NCBI GenBank assembly: GCA_963576785.1
Contig: OY756139.1
Coordinates: 1,054,001 to 1,118,000 of the forward strand
Length of the DNA: 64,000 bases
Source: Chlorophyllum brunneum
Lineage: Eukaryota > Basidiomycota > Agaricomycetes > Agaricales > Agaricaceae
Direction: 5' to 3'
Shown one piece after another: positions 1 through 12,248 of this stretch (positions are counted from its first letter, which is position 1; each line of letters opens with the position of its first letter). Below the pieces are notes generated by a model that saw only the letters and a program-made list of their open reading frames with translations, had not been told where the DNA came from and made no database searches. The position numbers were made by a program, and so were the translations under genes.

Positions 1-2
1 CT

Positions 3-775
3 ATGGGATGGTCGATTGCGAATTCACTATTGCTGGTAGGGCCATCTTTAGGGTTGTCAAATGTTGACTGATTTCGAATCTTGATCGTCCCGCCCATTCC
101 AGAGTGCCCCTCCATATGTTTTTGCGGTGCGTGATACGGGGCATTGTGATATCACGCCCTTTGCAGGGAGCTGATGTCACAGTTAGGCCATAAGCGTTAT
201 GTTCTTCGCATGGTTGTCCGACAAGTATAGGCAGCGAGCGATCTTTATCGCCCTGCAGACCGGGATGACCCTGCTCGGGCTGTTCTTGACTGGTTTCATA
301 GGATCTGCTTCTTGGAGGTATTTCGGTACGTTGGAGTTGACCATTCTACATTCAGCGAAATAGTCCATTAAGGACAAAATTCCTAGGAATATTTTTGGTA
401 AACGGCGGCTCTGCAGGGTGTATTCCCGGCATTCTTGCATACGTGAGTGTGAAGTGACCAGCAACGAACAGATGATGCCTTTACCAACGACCGCATTCTG
501 AGCAGTCTTCAAACAACACAGTCTCACACTCCAAACGTGCCGTTTCCACCGCGATGATCATCTCGTTTGGAGGAGTGGGAGGTATCTTTGCAACCACAGC
601 GTTCCGTCAGGCAGATTTCCCTCGTTACATACCTGGGATTTATGGGACCATTGCCTGTCAGCTGGCTTTACTGGCACTTCTTGCCGGAACCACTATATAC
701 TTCAGACAGCAGAACCAGAAATCTGGATCGGGTCGTCAGACAGAGGGGCAAAGTAACTTTGTGTATACTCTATGA
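3..775 (+). CDS. MFS transporter, anion:cation symporter (ACS/Dal5-like) family, copy 1, 5' end outside window
   Basis: C-terminal part of a 12-TM major facilitator of the ACS family (relatives: yeast Dal5, Tna1, Vht1), which imports small organic anions or vitamins at the plasma membrane. Exons read as 3-35 (MGWSIANSLLL), 103-126 (SAPPYVFA), 187-325 (FFAWLSDKYRQR loop plus a TM segment), 387-442 and 506-775, ending in NFVYTL. The WLSDKYxxR loop, the SAPPY exon and the final TM segment line up residue for residue with the two downstream copies. It differs from copy 2 in having no intron after SHSKR and none after PRYIPG. The N-terminal half lies left of the window. The substrate cannot be told from sequence. 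The frame is open through all visible exons, so it is probably functional. Confidence 0.85.
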
Positions 776-1921
776 CTGGAGTTTCTCCGCATCAGAAAGG
801 GACCCCCTGGACGCATGGACAGTGGGCACCCTGGGTATGAACATCCTGCTATGGGCTCTAACCCCTAGAAACAATGCGAAGTTAGAGGGACGCTAGTCCG
901 TTGTCACAGAGCACGATTATTTATTTATTGCCTTGCTTGTCAACATCGTGTAAGTATACATACCAGATGCGAGGATGTTCTGATGACATGGGCTACCGTG
1001 GAAATGTCCAGGAAGGTAACTAGGTACTGATTGATAGCGCTGATCGCTACCAGATCACGGGCTTGTCTATTCGGTGTTAAGCGAGGAGGACCGGGTTAAT
1101 ACATTTGATTCGACGAGGCGAACTTGTGATGCACTCAAAGTCTCAAACAGAGATGCACTACGGGGCATTATTCCAATTGGCTAGTCTTCCACCCATTTGG
1201 AATCAGTGATAGATGCTTTGCAGGAGTTTAGTGGCTGTCGGTACTTGTTTCCAGTATATCGTTTCTCACCAAACGAGCTCTCAACTTTTACCAGGTTCCC
1301 CCTGGCCCTGGCCACCCATAACCAAGATCACCTCTAACGTTGCGGTGTTCATGATCATGCCGCAGGATTCCCAGATGGAGCCTGACTCAGACAAATATTG
1401 CAATCAGCCACCGTCCGATAATGGAGACAGGATCGCGTTAACCCTGCATACCGCTTGCTATGGGAGTTCTTCTGCCGCACCTCTGACGCGGTCGGGTAGG
1501 AATCGTAGGATACGAGAGCTCACACAAACTATACCACTGAACCCTCCATGCAGAGAAGATTTTATCCTTGGACTAGAATTGTTGGTGGTTGTAAATCCTG
1601 CTGGCGTTTGTTGTAACCCACATGCGACTTCTCAGCTGCCTCGGAACAAAAACTGGCACTTTGCCAACCAATCACATACCAGCAATTCGACTAGGTTTCC
1701 TGTTTACGGAAGGTGTCAGTATAGTAGTCTATGCATCATTTCATCCACCCAGAACAGATGACAGGAGCTCAGGGTTGGCGTTGGTGCGGCTCACCCTGAA
1801 CGTTCTCATCCCCTTGACAGTCCTTGTATAAAACTTGCATAAAGGATCTTCATGTTCTCACCGCCATTCACCCACTCCGCCCCCTCTGTCCTTCCTCTTC
1901 TTTTCCCTGTAGAGTCCAATA
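776..1921. other. Intergenic region between MFS copies 1 and 2
   Basis: It holds the 3' flank of copy 1 and the promoter and leader of copy 2. A 182-codon plus-strand ORF (1213-1761) exists, but it has no recognisable domain and its composition is not convincing, so it is not called. A pyrimidine-rich stretch at about 1860-1915 precedes the ATG at 1922, as is usual for a basidiomycete leader. Nothing else was seen. Confidence 0.5.
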
Positions 1922-4169
1922 ATGTCGGCTTCGGATCGTGAGTATTACTCGGAATCTGATTTGAAGGGCGTATCCAAGGAATCCTCTCTCGATTCGATCA
2001 AACTCGAAGCTAATGATGGAACGGATGATCAGGCAAAGTTCGAGAAACAGACAATGTGGGTGTTATCTAACTATGATAACATGCTCTAACAAGCTTTTCG
2101 TAGGCTCTGGGTGGACATCCGGATACTTCCCCTGCTAGCTTTTCTGTACTCGTTTTGCTTAATTGACAGAATCAACATGGGGGCCGCTCTAACCGCTGGC
2201 ATGGGCACTGATCTGGTTCGTTTCATCCGTTTCATCCTTTCCTCTGCTTCTGAGCTTGGCACCGTATGAATTTAGGATCTGTTGAAGGGAGAACGATTTA
2301 ACATCGCATCAATGATTTACTTTGTGCCATACATCATATTGTGCGTCGTGGTTCTATTTATGACGCTCTCATTAATGAGCTCATATCGCTTTCACCAGCC
2401 AACTCCCTGGAAACCTCCTCCTCCGAATACTCGGGGCCCGACATTGGCTGACATTCAGTGTCTTGGCATGGGGCGCTGTGCAGCTAGGCATGGCCTTCGT
2501 GACTAACTGGGCCCAACTCGCGGCGACTAGGGTCCTGATGGGAACGTTTGAGGTGCAGTGGCAAAGCATAACTCCCGAGTTTATCACCTGTGTTCATGGT
2601 TATGTTAAAGGCACCATTCTTTCCCGCCATGCTTTTCCTCATCTCAACTTGGTAAGCAGTTATTGAGGGACCCTGCAACATCGGCTGACAAACTTGGCAC
2701 CAACAGGTACAAGAGGCATGAAGTCCAGACACGGTTTGTCACTTGCATAGAATATATCTGGGAACCAATTAACGCCCTTTAGGATGGCAATTTTCTACGT
2801 TATTGCACTGACAATGGGGGGTGTCAGCCCGATTCTTGCCTGGGCTCTAAGTATGCTTCACGGTAGGCGTCAAATCTCCGGATGGAGATGGATATTCGTA
2901 GGTTTATTCATTCAGCTTAATGTATAGCACTCAGCCAGCCCTTTTCCAGATCATTGAAGGCGCTTTCTCACTCTTCCTCGGAATTATTTCTTGGTTCTTC
3001 ATCCCCGAATTCCCACACCAGAACCGGTTTTTGACACCAAAGCAAACTGACCTCGTTCTCAAGAGGGTTGAAAAGGACCGTGGCGATTCTGTTCCGGATC
3101 CTCTCACCTCGCAAAAAGTCATCGGACACTTAAAGGATTGGACTCTGTGGGCGTACGGTAAGACTACTGTCAAGACTTAAACGGATCAAAGTTGTTGATT
3201 GATTCTGAATGAAGGCATCATGTTTTTCTGCACCACTATGCCTGCATGTAAGATTCGCAAATTTGGCTTCAAGGAGTAAATTTTCTTACTTGTTTTAGAC
3301 GCTCAGGCTTATTTCATCTCAATCATTCTCAAAGGCATGGGTTGGTCACAAACAAAGGCCCTTCTCCTCGTACGTTACGCCCTTGTAAAAGTGGTAATAC
3401 GCTCATGTCACCCGCAGAGTGCACCACCTTATGGACCTTCGGTAAGCACCACCCATCGCTACATCACGACTCTTGCCTAGACCTAGCTCTAGATTCTTAC
3501 TGTCCTGCTTTCCTCGTGGCTGTCCGACAAATACAAACATCGCAGTGGCTTTATCATCTTCAATACTTTGATATGTATCCTAGGACTGGGTTTTACAGCC
3601 TTCGCCAAGCAAAACGCAGTTCGGTATCTCGGTCAGTCCTAACGAAGTCAGAAATTTGCCTCAACTGATTTGACGCTGAACAGGCACCTTCCTCACGAAT
3701 ATAGGCAACGGAGGTGCTGCTACTGGCATTCTCGCATATGTAAGTGTGGTTTCGAACTGGATTTTCTCATACTCATCAATTAATAGTCGGCGAACAACGT
3801 TGTGTCGCATAGTAAACGGTAAGAACTGGCCTACACTCTTCGTCCCTGGGATGCTAACACCCCGCAAAGAACCGTTCAAACTGCGGTGACTATTATGCTT
3901 TCTGGTTTGTCGGGTATTGTGGCTACAACGGTGTTCCGCGCACAAGACGCCCCTCGATACATCCCAGGTGGGCTCTTCGGCAACCATGAGCATTCCTTCT
4001 CGATTGACTCTTGTTGATAGGCATTGCGGTTACCATCGGTAGCCAAGTCCTTCTCATTGTGACTCTGCTTATCACCTCGCTCCATTTTTGGCGGCTCAAC
4101 AAGCTCTCGCGAGAAGGGAAGCTATCAAAACCACTGGAAGGCCATCCCGGCTTCTCCTACACTCTTTAG
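1922..4169 (+). CDS. MFS transporter, ACS (Dal5/allantoate permease-like) family, copy 2
   Basis: Complete transporter in about 16 exons. The start at 1922 gives a hydrophilic acidic N-terminus (MSASDREYYSESD), then an intron inside the Met codon at 2055-2103, then the first TM with IRILPLLAFLYSFCLIDRIN. Further landmarks in order: QLPGNLLLRILG (exon 2399-2552), the TRVLMGTFE/APFFPAM junction, YKRHEVQTR, GWRWIFIIEG, a cytosolic loop FPHQNRFLTPKQ...EKDRGD, YAQAYFISIILKGMGW, SAPPYGPS, SWLSDKYKHRSGF, and a tail ending PGFSYTL. These are the hallmarks of fungal ACS permeases. The expected length, near 480 residues, is normal. All splice phases join in frame. It lies head to tail with copies 1 and 3. 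The substrate is unknown; allantoate, nicotinate, pantothenate-type or other carboxylates are possible. Confidence 0.9.
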
Positions 4170-5678
4170 AAAGATATAGTCATTATGATGGGTCCCGTAT
4201 ATCGACCATCCGACACATTTAGAGCATAATCATTGTACTATCAAGTTACAATCCCGTACATCTGACAGACACTGGGACTTGGGAGCTGTTATGGACTTGC
4301 CACAGTTTCAGATCTTCCTTTCCGAGTTAAGCCTTATGCGATGAACCTGTCATCGCCCCAACATTGAATTAATCCCAATGCCTTTAAATCGCTGTGAGTG
4401 ATACGATGAGTGCCGTCTATTATGGGTGCAAACCGTAGAACCATGTTCATGCATTCCATCACACCCGAGACCTCGGAAACCTTGGTACCCAGCCCAACCC
4501 ACACTCACCAGCCCTGCAGAAGCTTGGCCTGCTGATCCATATCATTGCGTGCGCATGCGAGATACACCCTCGAGCCAGAACAACTCCAGAAATACGTTGT
4601 CGATGACCTACCAAATTCCCTGGACGCTCTACCTCCCTTTCTCTCCCCAACCGGAACACGCCTGTCACGCCGCAGCGAAGGGGCTGTGGAAGGGTGCCAC
4701 CACGACATGAGTGCTAGGGCTGCTGAGTGCCAGAAATCAGTGGTCCCGGTACTGGTGCGCCGTCGACAATCTAGCAATAGCTCAGCGTCCGAGTGTTCTA
4801 TCATTGCGAAGTGAGGGTCTCTTATAGGACAGGTTTCACCCTCAACGGGTGGGATGCAAACACGGGGACAGGGATGACCATGCCTCTGCCTTCGTACCAC
4901 TGCCCTCGACTAGGTTGTCCCACCTTGAAAGTGCCTGGGAAGGTTTCCTAAGCCTTACCGCACTCCAAAGCTTCACGGCTTGCAGGCTGCATACTTTCCC
5001 GGCCTACTCCATACGCGGTCGGTACCACGCGGCATACACTTACACTCCGACCCTGTGAGATTACAGTGTTGGGCCCATTGATACGCACCAATGACCACAC
5101 TCGGCGCTCACTATGTCCCCTACTCCACGATGGCTCTTTTGCACGATGATGTCATGAAGTCGAGGACCCTCAGATATACGCCAAGCACCGAGGGTTGGTG
5201 CGGGGGACCCGAGTCTGCGATGACGATTGTTTTGGCGCAAGATCAGTGTGTCGACCATGAAATAAACCTTCGCCTTGATTGGGAGACTAGGTTGTTCACC
5301 AGCATCGGAAAGTTCCAAGTTGAATAAGAGACAAGCTGTCGCCCTTTTGCCTCAGATCCTACACAAATCCGTCAAAGAACCCATTCCCTTACTCCACCGC
5401 CACCATGGTTTCTGGCTTTAATCATTCGGTCATTCCCCCCCCCTCCTACTGAACCCAGTGATGGCGGAGTTAGTTCATAATAGGAAACCCAAAATGACTG
5501 CTGTCTGCAGTCCAGAACGTCAAAGCACTTGCCCCATTCTGCCAACTATTAATCGCACTGTTAGGGTCTGGCTGCCCTTGGTGAACAGTTACCGCACACC
5601 ACACAAGATATAAATTCAATCAAGGTTTCATGTACACTTTCCCCTCGTTCCTCCCCTCTCTTACCCTCCCGCGCTACC
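4170..5678. other. Intergenic region between MFS copies 2 and 3
   Basis: About 1.5 kb. A plus-strand frame at 4545-4814 contains ARYTLEPEQLQKYVVDDLPN, which reads like a protein fragment but has no recognised family, no splice-linked neighbours and no confirmed start. It could be a relic. CT-rich leader sequence at about 5636-5675 precedes the ATG of copy 3. No other element was seen. Confidence 0.4.
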
Positions 5679-7915
5679 ATGGCGTCCTCTGTCTCCTTGA
5701 ACTCTGATGCCAAGGAAAGCTCCAAAGAGTTCCCGAAGGAGCTCAAGTTAAGTTGTATCAAAGATGAACAGCACTCCAAGTTGGAGCGTCGGACAATGTG
5801 TGCTGAATGTCATACCTGGATGACTTTCATGTCAAGCTGACTAGATTTCAGGCTTCTTGTAGACTTGCGCATACTGCCCCTGCTCGCTGCAGTGTACTCG
5901 TTTGCACTCATCGATCGAATTAACCTGGGTGCAGCCCATACAGCAGGAATGGGAGCTGATCTGGTGCCGTCAATTTCATATATATTCAGAATGAATCCGG
6001 AGGCTGAGCATATGATATTTCATAGCAACTCAACGTCGGCGCACGGTTTAATATCGCTAGCACCTTGTACTTCGTGACATACATCCTCTTGTACGCCTGG
6101 TCATTCAGTTCGTGACTATTACCCTCACCACTGCCTTCCAGCCAATTGCCCGGCAATCTCCTGCTCCCCAAAATTGGCGTTCGGAACTGGATAGCCGGCT
6201 GCGTCCTTGGTTGGGGGGCTATTGCTTTCAGCATGGGCTTCGTAAAATCTTGGCAGCAATTAACTGCAACGCGTGTGCTCTTGGGCGCTTTCGAAGTGAG
6301 TGTAATGAATGGGTAGGGTATTACGGGACAGACGTTGATATCGAATGCAACACAGGCATGTTACTTCCCCGCTATGGTCCTTCTAATTTCGACTTGGCGA
6401 GTATCCCGTGCACTTCGGTCAAGGTGATAGAGTTAACATTCTGCATCCTCAGGTACAAACGCCATGAGGTCCAGACACGGTAAACATCTCTTCTCGCCTC
6501 GCAGCATTGCGGTATCACTCATTTCGCATCTTACATAGGTTGGCCGCTTTTTACCTCATCGCTATCACTGCGAGCGGCATCAGTCCGATTCTTGCGTGGG
6601 CACTCAGCTTGCTCGACGGTAAGAGGAATATTGCAGGTTGGAGGTGGATCTTTGTGAGCAACCATGTTCATAGGTTCCCTTCCACGAATCTTAGCCTTGA
6701 TTAGATTATTGAGGGTATTGTCACAATGTTCCTGGGCATCCTATGCTGGTTTTGGATTGTGGACTTCCCCCATCAGAATAGATTCCTCACTGCCGAACAA
6801 ACGGCTCTTGTTATGAAGCGCATTGATGAGGATCGCGGGGATGCCATCCCAGACGAGCTGACTACCGAAAAAGTACGAAAGTATCTTTGTGATTGGAAGC
6901 TTTGGGCATATGGTGAGTCCTTCCCCAGAACCTGATGGTCAAGCATCAAATCCGGTGAGCTGATTACATGCCCCGAAGGATGGATGTTTGTGTGTACTAC
7001 ACTACCTGCATGTGAATTCCCATGATCTCCGTGGTAGTGATGACCTCCTCTTACAGTATATCCTAGATGCTCAGGCCTACTTTATTTCCATCATTCTCAA
7101 AGGTATGGGATGGGATGAGACTCAATCACTACTTCGGGTATGGTTTATGGCTTACCACTGGCCACGATGCTCCCCTAACTCTTTTCTCTGATTTAGAGTG
7201 CTCCTCCTTATGGACCGCCCGTAAGTTGATCGCTACGATTTCATATCATACCCTGAACCTGATCGTCGTGGCCAGATCCTCGTTTGCATGCTCTTTTCTT
7301 GGCTGTCAGACAAGTACAAGCATCGCAGCCTTTTCATTTACATCCAAAGCCTTATCTGTCTCGTGGGACTTGTTCTGACCGCCTTCGGAAGAATGAATAG
7401 CGTCAGATATTTCGGTAATGTTTCCATAGCGCTTATTATCACCCGGTCTACGAGTAATGTGCTAATTATTATCCAGGGACATTCTTGACCAACGCCGGCA
7501 ACGTTGGCACTATCCCTGGAATTTTGGCTTGGGTATGTATTGATTTAGTCACCACACACACATTAACCATTGCCCGTTAGTCGTCGAACAACGTTGTTTC
7601 CCATAGCAAGAGAACCGTACAGAGTGCTGTAACGGTTATGCTTGGTGGCGTTGGCGGAATTTTAGCCACAACGACATTCCGCGCACAAGATGCGCCACGC
7701 TATCTTCCTGGTTAGTTACTGTAACTTCTAATCTTTTGGCATTATGGATCTGAACATATTAACCAGGTCTGGCTGTGTCAATTGGTTCCCAGGTTCTTCT
7801 CCTTATCATTACTACCTTGGTTCTAGTCTATAACCGGAGGATGAACAAGCGATCGCGGGAAGGAATACTTTCCGAACCCATTGAGGGCCAGCCAGGGTTC
7901 TACTATACCCTCTAA
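5679..7915 (+). CDS. MFS transporter, ACS (Dal5-like) family, copy 3
   Basis: Third member of the tandem array, about 15 exons. The start at 5679 (MASSVSLNSDAKESSKE) sits in the context CTACCATGG. Landmarks match copy 2: LLVDLRILPLLAAVYSFALIDRINLG, QLPGNLLLPKIG, ACYFPAMVLLISTW/YKRHEVQTR, GWRWIFIIEG, FPHQNRFLTAEQ, YAQAYFISIILKGMGW, SAPPYGPP, SWLSDKYKHRSL and a terminal PGFYYTL. The intron that splits the Trp codon after LLIST (6397-6452) has a GC donor; copy 2 has GT at the same place. The intron after SHSKR present in copy 2 is missing here, while the intron after RYLPG is kept. All exons join in frame, so the gene should be intact. The transported compound is unknown; divergence of the loops and tails suggests copies 2 and 3 may differ in substrate. 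Confidence 0.9.
6397..6452 (+). other. GC-AG intron in MFS copy 3
   Basis: The exon must end in ACTTG so that the Trp codon (TG|G) continues into YKRHEVQTR after the acceptor at 6451-6452. The donor is GCGAGT. Copy 2 has GTAAGC at the homologous site (intron 2652-2706). No GT donor nearby keeps the frame. Confidence 0.8.
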
Positions 7916-10900
7916 ATGACTAGTAATATATCCATGTATAATGTAATACACATGTATGTCATACGAATTAATAGAAATCGGATACAAGTATTTGCCTTGT
8001 AGTTTATTTCCGTCATACGCATGTGATCGCGCGAAAAGCGGTTCAAACAAGTCAGGCACTTTTGGAACCTCGAGGTGCAATTAAGCAGATATGTTTGAAT
8101 TAACATCGCTCATCTGTATGACGAAATCAATTATTGAACCCTCACAAAGGGGGAGAAGAGTGAATAAATAACTCCGTTCTTTCCCCGATGTATACTGGAT
8201 GAGGTCTCGTCTAGCTGAGAAACACACAAAGGGACGTAAGGATGAGAGATGTGGGGCTCTGACGTGTAAAATGAGACAGCTTTCAACACCTTAATCCCGC
8301 GAGCCGGTGCAGTGGGAAGTTATGCGAGGCAGCAGGATATCGACTGGCAATTGAAAGGTCGAGGGCGATTGAGAGGGTGATGACGTATTCGCGCGGCTTT
8401 TTCATTCTAAAGTCCATCTGTTAGGTTCATGCCTTCAGGTGAACGACACTCTGGAAGGAATTGGGCATAAAGCTAGTGTGACGCATTTGTGGTTGTTTTT
8501 GGGATGATCAATACAACACCGACATAGTGGCACGAGTAGAAAGTTTCTCCGCAGTGATGGAAGACTTCATCAATCGCTTCGTCATCGTTGTTCTGGGGTC
8601 GGCTTTGAGACGTTGATCTTTGGAGTAGGCTATACACTCGAGGGGAGAGGGCGGCCTAATGGACTCTGGCTAACAACCACTGAGGGGATACAATCTGCTC
8701 GTCGTGGTTGTGTTTTCTCCGCGGAGGATTGGTGCCTCGGTCTCAGGTTGGCAGAATTGAGTGAATAACTAGGCACTCGAGAACTTTACTAATAGAGGTT
8801 CAATATAACTTTCGTGGGATGATACAGCCAAGTGCTTCATGTCTTTTTTTATTTTATTTTTAAAAATCATCAATTTATATAGCGGTGCTCGATCGCAGTC
8901 CGCATGTACATACATACAAAAGCAGAATGTACAGAATGTCAGAGCGAGGAAAGTAAACTATAAGTGAACAAGACTCGACGCCATCTAGAGCGTACACTAG
9001 AGAGAAATTTGGTACCTAAGTTGATCAGCGGGAAAAGGAAATGAAAGGACATCGGAACAGAGAGAGTGAGAGAGAGAGATTGATAGAAAGGAACTATCGA
9101 CTTGCAAACACAAGGGGGAACAATGAACGGTACTAGCGTGTGGAGGGGCATAGCCCAGACACCACGGGAATAATGGATTTTTGAACAAAAACTAAATTAA
9201 AATAGTAGACGAGCGAGGAAGGGGGAGACAGAGAAATGAAAATGAAAAGTGCTTCGTGTCTGTAGGTATCAATGACCAGTTCGTTTCAAGTGGGATTGTC
9301 AGCGCGCAGAATTCCAAAAGTCATCAACTGCCGGCACTGTCTACTGGGTGATAACTTGTGGTGCGCCATCTGGAACGTGAGTCCGGGCCCAGGATCAGAC
9401 ATAGTATTGCTTGAGGCGACACATCAAATCTGACTATCATTGCGACGGCGATAAAGGGTATCAGATAAGATCAGATGACCAGTCAAATATATCATATCCA
9501 GAATCAGGAGTAATTACTAGGCGGTTCCAAGTGCGTTACCTCTGCCGGGTCGGAAGAGGAGAAGAACCCTCTCCTTTTGTCTTTGTCGCTCGGGAGATTG
9601 GGCGAAAGATCAAGGTCGGAAACTGCAGCATTTACCAAGAACGGCAAGAAGACAAAAGACCAAGAATAAAAAGCAACCCGAAAGCAAAGAGTGGTAAACT
9701 CGTGACTTGTCATCCGCGAACACTTGACTGATACGGTGGGTGTTTCTTTGCGCGCCAGGGAGGGTCGGGTGTGTGGATGGGGAGGGAACGCAGAGAAGTA
9801 TCCATGAAAAGATGTAAAGATCATCCAGTTGAGTAAGACAGCCGTGGATGTCCGTCGCGCTATCCCGGAGGCAATACGCAGCAGTAGGTGGCAGCTGGTC
9901 GAAGATGGTTTCCAGTGGTAGATTTCAGTCAGTTTCGCCGTGCGTGGCGCGGCACTGTAGCCGTTTGACGGTCTGAGTGTTGTCATTTTTGCCTCTATTC
10001 AGGTTGTCCACCGTTGTATCCGAAGGCCGTGCTGGCCATGAGACGAGTCGATGATGTCGAGTGTCAGAGTCTATCAGAAAGATCAGTAAATCTACAGCCG
10101 AGCACATGCACAAACGGTTTGTCCGGAAAACACACGCCAAATGACACCGTTCATAAATCAAAGAGTATCAGACCAAGCACAAGTTGGGAATGTCATGTGT
10201 CCAGGAGACTGATGTCATGTCGAAACTGGCATCGTCGGCAGCGCCAAACTTGGCCGACCAATGGTTACTATTAGAACAAGGTTGTAACTTAGTTGCATAT
10301 GGAATGACGAACGCGCACATATTTTCGAGGTGAGTTGAATGGCGGTGACGTCGGTGAGGCTTTAAGCTTTGGCTCTAATCTTGCGCCGTGCATCCGACGA
10401 CTCTGGAGTTGTAGTGGCAGGACGTGCATGGGATGGCTGTTGCCAAGACTGTTCACCACACAAGTCTTCGGGAATACCATAACTCCCAAAAACAAGCGGG
10501 CCGCACTGTCCCTATCTGACCATACCAGTTTAGCAGCAAAGCAAATGGACAATCACAAAACCCCCACACAGTCAGGTCCATCCCGACGACTTGGCCAAAA
10601 CTACTTGTTTGGGCCTATCTCCGAAAGCACCGTTTGACTGCTTCGTAGCGCCAACAAATAGTCATGCTGCGTCCGTAGAAGATCTTCCCTTTCGTCCTTT
10701 GACACGCATTCTCGGAGGACCCCAAAGCCTAGGAAGGGTAGTAACGGATAATTCTCGTCAGGATCCCGAGACCACGCCCAGCCAACGACGGGGAATAGAG
10801 CCATATCGGCAATGGTCAGCCATTGGTATAAGTATATGAGGGTGAGAGGTGTGGTACCTTATAAGGGGCAATTATTCCGTCTTCTCTGACGTTGGGGCCG

Positions 10901-12248
10901 AGAAATGATAATGCGGGGAAGGGAAGATTTAGGACAGATATAGTGATTATGGTATATCATTGTTCTGACTTTTAGTGAAGGGAGTCGGAAAGGGAGGCGG
11001 GAGGGGCGGGAGGGGAGGGACACCATGATGTGCAAGGCGTGATGATATATACAAATGTGAATAAGCTAGACGGTGTTTTGAGGTGCTTATCACCGTTGAA
11101 ATTAGGCGTTTTAGGGTAGGGGTGGAGAAATAAAGGGAAATGGTTCGGAAAATGTCTGAGAGACTTGCTCCTTCTGTTACATGATCATCGCCTGGTTCTT
11201 TGGATTCTTCGCAAGAGTTCTGTTTACGCAAAGATGGTATTCTAGCGGCGGTCTTGCGCGAAACATTGGTCAGACTGATCTCCTTGTAGGATGGCCGCAA
11301 AAGCTGGTGGGTGGAAGTCGGCATCGCATGAAACGATGCTACCGAGAACACCTTCTTGACGGTGCCGTACACCCAGACAATGCGGTTGGCTTGCTCAAAG
11401 AGGCGGGTTGGTCACACGCCTGGATATTCTCCAGGCCCGTAGTCCGCGTTTTGATTCCGTTTCGAGAGAACTCGGGCCATTGTTAGTTTCTTTTGGTGAT
11501 CCCGCTTCTGGGAGATATCCGAAGGGAATGGACACCGACGGACTCGATTTAGAATCAGATGTGAGCTCGCGGGCATTCGCATCGTACATCCGTTCGTCAA
11601 GACGAAATTTGGATATGTATAACCGAGATAGGATGTTATCAGAGGCATCCCTGGACAGAAGGCGTATTTTTGTGAGGTGCCCAATGTGTTCCGAACGAAG
11701 GCTCAGCAGGTGCCGGGTGCTTACAGAGACTCGAGACGGATAATCTTCGTTTGAAGAGTGCCCGAGAGGATGTTGGTGAGAGTGTTGGAGCCATAGAGGG
11801 AACTCTGTGCTTGGTATCGCGCATACGCGACTCTGGTTCCACCCGGAACACAGTGCTATGAGCAGCCGGCTCAAGAAGAGATATGGTGCATGTCTGAAAA
11901 TTACCCACGGGGTGTGAAATGCAGGGTTGGTGCACAAGGCACATTGGAAAGTAGATTATGCAGAGACTGCCTATCGCCGAGTGAATGCGGGGTCGGAGAA
12001 TAGTCGAGCAAATGCAGGTCGAGGAAAGAGGGCACGGATCACGCGATGGAGGGGTGGTCAGGGGAGCCTAAAACGAAGGATCCTCGGACATAAAACTCCG
12101 TGCATTTTCCAGAGCACGTGCAGCGCGGGGTATCTGAGGGGCGGGGGCTGTTGGCGTGGGTCCGCGAGGCCAGAAAGGGCAGGCGACGCCGGGCGGTTGT
12201 CGGAGGGGCGTGACGGGTGTGACAAAAACTTGTTCATCTCTTATATCC
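7916..12248. other. Long non-coding region upstream of the bZIP gene
   Basis: About 4.3 kb without a supported gene. It contains the MFS 3' flank, AT-rich runs near 8846-8866, a GA-rich simple stretch at about 9059-9082, and a purine-rich run at about 10976-11022. Several ORFs of 100-180 codons on both strands (for example minus 9504-9986, minus 11395-11937, plus 11408-11743) have no domain, no coherent splice partners and overlap one another, so they look like chance ORFs. A CACGTG palindrome lies at about 12115, 130 bp before the bZIP start. A TGACGTCG element (CRE-like) lies at about 10347. The length is unusual for this gene-dense window and could include a long leader or an unseen non-coding RNA. 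Confidence 0.5.

Noticed and set aside
1213..1761. 182-codon plus-strand ORF between MFS genes
   Set aside because: No recognisable motif, and the next MFS start and leader follow directly; composition is not convincing.
9504..9986. 160-codon minus-strand ORF in the bZIP upstream spacer
   Set aside because: No domain, unusual composition, overlaps other ORFs, no splice-linked neighbours.
11395..11937. 180-codon minus-strand ORF
   Set aside because: It overlaps equally long plus-strand ORFs and shows no family features; treated as chance.
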